Assembly (NCBI GenBank): GCA_963920705.1
Contig: OY987231.1
Span: forward strand, 22,421,024-22,485,023
DNA: 64,000 nucleotides
DNA from: Odiellus spinosus
Lineage: Eukaryota; Arthropoda; Arachnida; Opiliones; Phalangiidae
Direction: 5' to 3'
The translations under genes were made by a program, and so were the position numbers. The notes under the pieces were generated by a model that did no database searches, had not been told where the DNA came from, and saw only the letters and a program-made list of their open reading frames with translations. Every line of letters starts with the position of its first letter. Position 1 is the first letter of the stretch. Of the stretch, positions 56,896 through 64,000 are shown piece by piece.

Positions 56896-58989
56896 CTAAG
56901 AAATGAAAGATGCAAATAAAAAAAAATAGAATTAAGTTGCGTCAATCGCGAATAAATCTCTTTCTTTAAATTACTTTGCTTCCGCTGAGGATTTTTCTTT
57001 TCAACCGACTCGGGCATTTGTCTAATATGGCTAAAAACTCTGAAGTTAACGCTGTAAAAATGGATTCAGAACAGTGTTTTAGACTTTGTGTTTAAGGGTT
57101 ATAAAACTCTTTCGAGAGTTTTATTCACCTTCTAACTTTTCCAACGTAACTGATCTGTCGATATAAAAAAACCACTCCCGTCCTTCGTAAGAATGCGGAA
57201 TCTAAATAGATTAAGGCAGGAACAACCTCTTAGATATAGAGAGTATACGTTTTTTTGGGGGTTTTGAGTTTGTTTACCTCCCAATTTGACCATTTGCAAG
57301 CTAGGTGGATGCAAACGCAGGCCACCAATGTTGGTTTGTATTGCAGGCACATTGTGGTCAAATGCAAACTAGAATTAAAACCAAAATTTGGAAAAAGGAA
57401 AAGAAAAAAATCATTAAGATTATGTTTAAAAATAATTTCTATAAATTTGAACACTAATTTTATAATTTAACATTTAAAAATGAGTTTAAAAAAGTGGAAA
57501 ATGAACTTAATGAAGCCAGACAATGAGTAATTAGATTCGAACTATTTAAACGGCAAGGAGAATTGATAGAAAAATCAAGCTTTATCAGGCTGCGTTCTCC
57601 AATTAAATTCAAATTAATCCCTTTTAACTCAAATAATCTGATGATACCACATAGAATATTATATTAGACAGACTCACGTTTACGATTCAAAATTGTAATT
57701 TTTACCTGTTTTATAATTAATAATGTGTTTAAAAGTAATTTTAAAACACATAATAAATATTCTATAACCAATTATATCATCAAAAAGCGTAATATTTGTT
57801 GAGATTCAGTTTTTTTTGTTAAAGGTATTTGTTTAGGTCAAATTGTAAACCATTTATATTCGATCAAATTTATAATTTAAACTGAACCTGTTGGTGGCCA
57901 TGAAGTAGGAGGTTTGGGCTAAGTCCTTGGAGGCTGTAACGCAATTTGAATACAATTAATTAACGGTTACAATTTTAACTCAAATTTAATTGAAAAAAAC
58001 TAACCTCTGACAAGTTGACTCCATTTGACAACATACGTATGCGGATGATCAATAGCGATATCAAATCCTGTTTAAAATTTACGCAAAATTGAGATATTAT
58101 CATTTAAAATTTAATTTTCAACATTTACCTAAGGTTTGAAGCATAATATTTTCATTAATGACGATTTGTTGGGTTTGGTCAGCGTATTCTTCGCTCTTAA
58201 CATCCAAGGGAGGTTTATCCCCTCGTAGAAACATGTGGGCCACTCTGATAACGTGTTCCAATTTTCTAGGTTGTTCCTCGACCTTAGCGGCCAAGAATAA
58301 CGCGCACGTTGATATAGCCTGATTTTTTAATACGTAATAGGTTTTAATTTATGCACTTTCAACTAGGGTGATTACATAATGGTAAACAAAAAAGTGAACT
58401 CACATTGCGATGGAACTTTGAGAAGGAATGAAATACGTAGAATCGGTGCATGTAAACGATGGCGGTGTTTATACAAAGTTGGGTACTAAGTATGATCTTA
58501 AGTTAAGGAACGTTTAAACCACTTAAAGACCCTTTTGTTTATAGTATTTTAGAGATAAAGACGATTGTTTAGTTGATAAAGCAAAGGCTTAGAGTGTTTG
58601 TAAATAGAACAAGGACAATGATGTAATGGAAAAAGGTTATTGGGGTGACTTTGACATTTAAGATATGGATTTTAATTGATTTCTAGTATAGAAAGGGTTG
58701 TAATAATGAAGAAAATGAGTTTTTCAGAGGGAAATGGGTGGAATTTAATAAGATATTTAATGAAACATAACAAAACGAGTAGGCCTAACACGTAAGCGAG
58801 CCGAGGCTTAGGGTAAGGGATTTTTAATTGTATTTTAGTAAAAAAAGGATACACCTGAAGGCGTTGGCCCATATCTTGGATGAAATTAGCGGCTTGCTGT
58901 CTGTAAGACAGCTCTTTGTCGGCGTCTATTCCACATGATTTACTTGGACTATTTAGTAATTGAGATTTGGTGAATATCCAGCGGTCCAT
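54715..58989 (-). CDS. CCNT: Cyclin T (P-TEFb regulatory subunit), nine exons
   Basis: Cyclin T binds CDK9 to form P-TEFb, the nuclear kinase that phosphorylates the RNA polymerase II tail and pausing factors. Minus-strand exons: 58989-58853, 58485-58404, 58318-58129, 58067-58005, 57933-57888, 57368-57278, 57201-57129, 57051-56975, 56895-54715. All junctions keep frame with GT-AG sites; total 979 aa plus TAA. The tandem cyclin boxes (about 28-245) are unmistakable: [85 protein letters not shown] and [15 protein letters not shown]. The tail is long, disordered and rich in Ser, Thr, Asn and Lys, ending in Pro-rich repeats. Human cyclin T1 and T2 are near 730 aa and the fly protein near 1,100, so the length fits the invertebrate range. 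One T gene is seen; paralogues elsewhere cannot be excluded. Confidence 0.95.
56975..58989 (-). CDS. CCNT: Cyclin T exons 1-8 (cyclin boxes)
   Basis: Eight exons of 137, 82, 190, 63, 46, 91, 73 and 77 nt encode residues 1-253. Introns are short (61-85 bp) except introns 1 (367 bp) and 5 (519 bp). The start [20 protein letters not shown] aligns with the known cyclin T N-terminus. At exon 1 the donor is read as CAGGT|GTATCC rather than CAG|GTGTAT, because only that choice gives [16 protein letters not shown] in frame. The 46-nt exon 5 is small enough to be missed by ORF-based calling. Confidence 0.9.
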
Positions 58990-59117
58990 TTGCTATTTTC
59001 GAACTTTGACCTCCCTCCGAGTACAAGAAATCGGTTAAGTACTTTGACTTCGCGAACTGGCAACCTGAAACACGCGCCAAATCGATTTAGCAGCCGACTC
59101 GAACGAAAAAAAAAAAT
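58990..59117. promoter_or_regulatory. Likely cyclin T promoter / 5' UTR, perhaps bidirectional
   Basis: Short, relatively GC-balanced spacer between the cyclin T start codon and the possible divergent exon. It contains CGCG-like and CGAAC sequence and an A-rich run at 59106-59116. No TATA box is obvious, as expected for a housekeeping gene. The call rests on position only. Confidence 0.35.
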
Positions 59118-59165
59118 ATGGAGGCAGATTCAAACGCCGTTAGCCCCCTAGAGCCCTACGTTAAA
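59118..59165 (+). CDS. Possible first exon of a gene divergent from cyclin T
   Basis: An ATG after an A-rich run opens MEADSNAVSPLEPYVK and ends at a strong donor, AAA|GTAAGA, 129 bp from the cyclin T ATG on the opposite strand. This would give the common head-to-head promoter arrangement. The peptide is too short to identify, and I could not find a convincing second exon before the acetyltransferase gene, so the rest would have to be small, outside the window, or absent. Confidence 0.3.
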
Positions 59166-59940
59166 GTAAGAATATTTAAATTTAAAGTGAGGCTGTCACA
59201 AATTTTTCATGAACTTGATATGGAAATTGAGTAGCATTTCGGAAAGATCGTTAAAAAACGATTCTAAATAAATGCGAAGGAAAAAATTACCGCTACAGTA
59301 AAAAATACATATTTTATGATTGCCATTTTCAAAAATTTTAAAATAAAAATTCCCCACAATAATAATATTTGTTTCACAACCAAAGTTTTAGTCAACCACA
59401 GAGGCCTATAGCCTATTCTGGGTGTTGACGTCATCACTATGGTCGCCTGGCTATTGAAGATAAGTTATAAACGCATTGTGATAACGTAGTCAAGATATTT
59501 TTTAAAGAAAAGTCTGTGGGTGGAATATTTTGACCTCTGATGGTCTTAGCTGAGGGCAAGAGATTTCAAAAAATAATAATTAACAGAATTTTAGTCAAAT
59601 TACTTTAATTAAGACCGGAAGTGCGCTTTTTAGCGGAAAATTATTTCCAATAAAGCTCTCTTCCAACCCTCGTGTAAACTGTTTGATGCGTAAAAGCCTA
59701 AGGCCGGCGATAATTCTTCGTTATTAAAAACACTTACCACGCTATGGAATTCAACTTTTATGTTGGCGTACTACTTTTAAACTTATGTTTAATACTAAAC
59801 AATTAATCTACCCTTAATTATTAAACTAATACTTGTTAAGTTAATATCTAACTTATAAAAATCTGTAAATCCAACTTGAGATTCGACTACAAGTACTCAT
59901 GAGTCATGACCAAAATGGAATATTAATATAAAGTAGAGTG

Positions 59941-60147
59941 TTACGAAAGGGATTCTCCGAAAGAGTCAATAAACCATATAAATTCGTTATCCTGGAGTTT
60001 GGACATTTGTTTTTTTGGCTCCCTGGGATTATCACTAACATTTGCTGGTGTGTTCTTTATGTATAGATTAGGATTGATTAGCCCATCGTTGTATACTTCC
60101 AGATTATAAAAGATATTATCCCCTAAAATATGGGTTAAACCTAACAC
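59941..60147 (-). CDS. Possible orphan terminal exon, product unrecognised
   Basis: A good acceptor (TTTGCTTTTGCAG) on the minus strand is followed by an open frame of 68 codons to TAA, beginning VLGLTHILGDNIFYNLEVYN and ending FIWFIDSFGESLS. The composition looks like globular protein rather than AT-rich noise, but I do not recognise the family. Upstream exons on the minus strand between 60.2 and 61.8 kb could not be found. It may be the last exon of an overlapping gene, a decayed exon, or chance. Confidence 0.3.
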   Translation of the reverse strand: MLGLTHILGDNIFYNLEVYNDGLINPNLYIKNTPANVSDNPREPKKQMSKLQDNEFIWFIDSFGESLS

Positions 60148-61435
60148 CTGCAAAAGCAAATATTAACTGACTATAAAGCGATACGAAACACCATTTATTG
60201 AGCTTCTAAGTTGGTAAATGACCAATTGATGAACATTTGGAGGCTAAAGATAATGAATTTTGTGTAAACTCTAAAGTAAATTAACTATTTGCTTATCTTC
60301 CAATAACTACTACGTCTCACTTTGCGAAAGCAGTGTTGATTAAACGTAAATTTCCCATTATTTTATGTAGGAATTAAGCCAATCTTCGCTGTTTTTCTTT
60401 ATATTATCAAATGATCTTTGTTCTTTGTTCAACTTGTTCAAGAGAAAATTTCAAAACGGGAAAATCTTAGGCGAATTGATACATTATGTTAAAACAAAAT
60501 CTAGGTTTTCCAAACTCTCCATGGATCCTTGTTAAGTGTACTTTACAAATAAGTTAAAAATTTATATCTATAGTTAGAAATTTCTAAGGAACCCATGAAA
60601 AATATTCGTAACTCTTCATTCTCCCTTTAAGAACGGTACCTAACATTATTTCTCTAACAACTGGTCGCAAAAAACTTTTAAATGATCATGAAAACCAATG
60701 GAAAGGTCGAGTGTGTGTCAAAGTTAAAGTTTTGTAGTGACACTTAAAAGGTAGCGATGCGATCCTCGGGTGAAATGAACCATCTCCTTGTCTCTGAAGG
60801 GAGTAAGGGTGACAAAAGAAGAACGAAATCAATCAAGAGTCTCTTCCCTTCTGGGTATATTTATTGAACCGTTGGAGTGTGAGAGATTCCGCTACATAAA
60901 AGGAAGGTAGGGGGGGCTAACCTATCAAAAAACGTAACATTTTTAGCATCGGACGCGTTGCTAGGCGGTTGTTAGGTTGGGATCCACCTAGGAACGTGAC
61001 TTCACCTAGCTTTTAACCCCCTACGACTTAGTCCCTACGTGGCTATAAATTAATCGTTCAAAATATATAACAAAACTGCGAAAGGGGGTTTTCAAAACTC
61101 TATCCAGTTACCCTCACTCTCGCTAGGGCTTAACGCGTGTTAAGTCGAGTTTTTCAAGCCACAGGATACTGTTAATTCTTCGCGGGGGTGGTTAATCGAA
61201 TTAGTGGTGTCATATTTTCCTCGCTTTTAATTTTTTTCTTTTGCTTAGCGTTTCTGCCGTCGTGTTTTTGATTTAGAATAGTTTCCATCCCTCAATTGTA
61301 TTATAGTTATCGCTGTTCCACTTACACGTTATTGTTATCAGTTATAGGTACTTTAACTTCTTGAAAAAGAGTCGTATATCAATATAATATTGTAAAAGTT
61401 AGATCATAATCATATAGAGGTTTTTAAACACAAGG
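60148..61435. other. Region upstream of the acetyltransferase gene
   Basis: No exon identified with confidence. 60770-61200 is less AT-rich and could contain the promoter. A CATTCTCCCTTTAA end at 60617-60630 belongs to the dispersed TTAA family without an obvious partner. Confidence 0.45.
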
Positions 61436-61812
61436 GTAAGTCACTTTCGAAGTCATAGATAAAAATGAAAGTTTTGTTCAATTCAATTTCAAATTACTTG
61501 AATCGTTGCTAATTTAGGTTTAAAAAACTTGAATTGACGTTGATTCACTTTGTAATTGTTTGAATTAAAGGTTAATTCACATTCTAGTCACCTGAATTGA
61601 TAGTAATTAACGTTCTAGTATTTTGAGTTGATTGTAATTAACGTTCTACTTATTTGTATTGACGTTAATTCATGATGAACTTACACGAATTAACTCTAAT
61701 TCATGATCAATTGGCTTGAATTTACCGTAATTCGTGGTCTATTTGCTTGAGTTAACCCTAATTCACGATAGAATTACTTGATTTATTTTTGTTTTTCTTC
61801 AAAGTGACTTAC
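61436..61812. mobile_element. Small inverted-repeat element with internal tandem repeats
   Basis: Ends GTAAGTCACTTTCGAAG and CTTCAAAGTGACTTAC are inverted copies. Between them runs a degenerate ~42-bp repeat built on GTAATTAACGTTCTAG, CTTGAATT and TAATTCATGAT. The element stops 29 bp before the acetyltransferase ATG, so it probably lies in that gene's 5' UTR or core promoter. Confidence 0.6.
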
Positions 61813-61841
61813 TCATCAAATTTAAGGTTTTAGTTTTAAAT

Positions 61842-63641
61842 ATGGATGAGGTACCGAAACACGTGATTCGACCGATGACGTCATCAGATTTCGGTCAAGC
61901 GCTCGCCATTTGGGCCGATACTGGAATGTACCAGGCTGAAAGTAGTTTAAGTACTTGGATTAAGGTTGATCCTGATGGATTATACGTTGCCTCGACCGAA
62001 GCAGGTGAGACTGTGAATTTATCAGTCTTTGTGACTTCGATTTCGATATAATTCTGATCATACACTCGAAATAGCTTAAATATAGACTGTTGCAAACTAG
62101 GGCATTGAAATAACCCTAAGATCCCTACCACGTGTATCATTTACCTTTTGATTGGGGTGTTTGTTATCTCATTTCTATCCAATTGCGTTCACCTTAATTT
62201 TGGCGCGAAAAGAGTATTTTAGAACTCAAGTTTTGACGGATGTATAGAGGCGAGTTGTTAAATTTCTGTAAGGTGTATATTGTGATAGAAAAGAACACAG
62301 ATATGACAGACAACTGAGACATATATACATACATCTAAATATATATATAAAGCAGAGGGAGGAGGGGTTAACTGCACCTGTCCTGGCCGTAAAATCTGTA
62401 CACCGACTATACACGACTACGTAACTATAGCCGCGCATTACTCATTTACGTAATCACTTCTCAATTTCTGTAAAAGTTGGATCTTCATATTTTGAAGGTC
62501 ATCATATTCTTGGAACGTGTTGCGCCGTCTTTTCCAAAGATGACATGGCATTTTTGGGGTTCTACGCCGTACGCGAAGAATACAGAGGTAAAGGTGTCGG
62601 TGGCAAAATCCTCCAGGCGGCTTTGAACCACGTACGAGATCGAAATTGCGCTTTAAATACCGCGGACGAACACTTACTGACCTACAGAGACAGAGCAGGA
62701 TTCAAGTTGCAATCTGGTTTTATATCGTTGGTTTGCCACGCCATTTACAGTCCCCAATTCGATCACGATCTCGAGAAACTACTTAAAAACCCCAGTGTCA
62801 GGATAGTTCAAGTTAATTCCCAACTACTTACGGATGAGGTGGTTAAATACGATGAAAAGATTCATGGATATGACCGGCAACTCGTAGTAACTTTGAGTCT
62901 TCGAGGCACGTTGCATTATGTTAAAACAAAAGTCTATGACTTCATTTCATAAAAGTAAACAACGCCCTGTAGCCGGTCTGGTTCGAGTGATTTGGGCTCT
63001 TCCTCGATATTTTGAGTCGGGAGAGAGGGACGGAATCTAGGCGGGCCGCGCTTGGCTATATCGTCTTCCTTCCAAAGACTGGCGCTTCCGATTTCACTAT
63101 TTACACGCCAACTGCGGCCGCTAGGAGTGTCTCGAATCAGAATCTGCCGGTACATTTACCCGGGCCTTTGCTGATAGTATTAAACTACGGGGTTTTGTTT
63201 ACTTCTATGGAATGATGAGATCGACTTTTGATTAAAGTTATTATTTTCGTATTGAAATCTATTTGATCGAACGTTGGTCATTATTTTAAAGAAAGCAATT
63301 CTTTGGCCATGGTTGCCCTCGATGCCGAAGGAATGGTCAAAGGTTACGGACTTATGAGGAAAGACGTGAGAGGTTCCGCGGGATTAGGTCCGTTGTACGC
63401 CGATGATCAGGCCACGGCTGAACATTTAACTTACCAATTGATCAAGTCGTACAGCTTCGATGGTCAAGTCCGATTCTTGTTCATGGGTTTTAAAAATAAC
63501 CCAGGTTCGTGCGCGATTATAGAAAAGTTGCGACTGGTTTCCGAGGACACTTGCGAACGATTATTTACCAGGAAAATTGTCCATATACCTGACATGTCTA
63601 AAATTTTCGCTCAACATGATTTAAATTTCTGTAGTTTCTAA
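61842..63641 (+). CDS. Two-domain GNAT N-acetyltransferase, three exons
   Basis: Predicted acetyl-CoA-dependent acyltransferase with an N-terminal GNAT domain and a C-terminal Acetyltransf_18-like domain, an architecture seen in invertebrate proteins often named holothin acyltransferase-like. Exons: 61842-62004, 62498 to about 62905, and about 63292-63641, giving 306 aa. Exon 1 has VIRPMTSSDFGQALAIWADT; exon 2 the acetyl-CoA loop VREEYRGKGVGGKILQAAL (R84 to G89) and the TADEHL and YRDRAGF segments; exon 3 GPLYADDQATAEHLTYQL and the C-terminus. Intron 1 has donor GCAG|GTGAGA and acceptor TTTGAAG. The end of exon 2 is uncertain: CGAG|GCACGT (a GC donor) with acceptor TTTAAAG, or CAC|GTTGCA with acceptor GAAAG; both give the same length and frame. 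The true substrate is unknown. Confidence 0.85.
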
Positions 63642-63994
63642 GTCAAGTTGTCACTTAAACCGCGTTCATACTAGGCCTTTAAATCGATTTAAACCCTTTT
63701 AAAACGATTCGCCGGAGTCTTGTGAACGAGAAACTGCTTCGGGAACCGGTTTCGTACCGATTCGGTTTCAACAACCGATAGATGTAGCTACGATAAATCG
63801 ATTTATAAAGATAATTCGTGAACACGAGACGCTTAAAAATATTCCTGGCGATTTCAATATCGGTTTGATTTTACCGTTTCAAATCGATTAAGAAATGATA
63901 GTGTAAAAATAGGGATATGCTAAGCGGGATGAAATCGTATGACATTACTCAACTTCATTACCCCTTTAAATTGACTTTATTCCCGTATTTAAGA

Positions 63995-64000
63995 AATAAA
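63995..64000 (+). terminator. Acetyltransferase polyadenylation signal candidate
   Basis: AATAAA at the very end of the window, about 355 bases after the acetyltransferase stop codon. The 3' UTR would include a CCCTTTAAA tract at 63961-63969 of the dispersed family described elsewhere. Confidence 0.35.

Noticed and set aside
1..64000. LTR or LINE retrotransposons
   Set aside because: No reverse transcriptase, protease or integrase motifs and no long direct terminal repeats were seen in any frame.

Overview
The window is nuclear DNA from an animal, probably an invertebrate bilaterian. It is AT-rich and repeat-dense. Genes are split by GT-AG and some GC-AG introns, and only three multi-exon protein-coding genes can be assembled with confidence. 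The protein families (Mnx/HB9 homeobox, cyclin T, a two-domain GNAT acetyltransferase) are metazoan but do not fix the phylum. A 24-base run of the arthropod-type telomere repeat TTAGG near 4.4 kb is only a weak hint.

Layout. 1-21.2 kb: no recognisable host gene. It holds MITEs, tandem repeats, CpG-rich patches and a fold-back relic of a DD41D Tc1/mariner-type transposon (15,236-16,701). 21,242-51,405, minus strand: an Mnx (HB9) homeobox gene of three coding exons and 411 codons, with a 24.5-kb first intron and a 4.4-kb second intron that splits the homeodomain between positions 44 and 45. The introns hold a 21-bp minisatellite of about 75 units beginning some 60 bp from a GC splice donor, a 2.9-kb satellite of ~91/100-bp units between two large inverted repeats, a ~42-bp minisatellite, a cluster of four CRE-like palindromes and several MITEs. 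54,715-58,989, minus strand: a complete nine-exon cyclin T gene (979 aa), the regulatory subunit of P-TEFb. 59,118-59,165, plus strand: a possible short first exon of a divergently transcribed gene. 59,941-60,147, minus strand: a possible orphan terminal exon. 61,842-63,641, plus strand: a three-exon GNAT acetyltransferase gene (306 aa), with a small inverted-repeat element ending 29 bp before its ATG.

The main unexplained pattern is a terminal motif close to TTAAAGGGANARTGAAA. It recurs across the window and pairs up as inverted ends of elements flanked by TTAA. One is an almost complete 488-bp palindrome (47,896-48,383). Another is interrupted by a different MITE with an exact 7-bp target duplication. 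The same TTTAAAGGG or TTAAAGGG core lies inside every unit of the two largest tandem arrays, so one mobile family may have seeded much of the local repeat landscape. Three copies of the 7-bp-duplication MITE (337-342 bp) each have perfect duplications, a length unusual for the common superfamilies.

The three genes have no obvious shared pathway. Mnx is a developmental transcription factor, cyclin T a general elongation factor and the GNAT protein a small-molecule or protein acyltransferase. Exon joins were checked by reading frame and splice consensus by eye; no alignment or transcript evidence was available.
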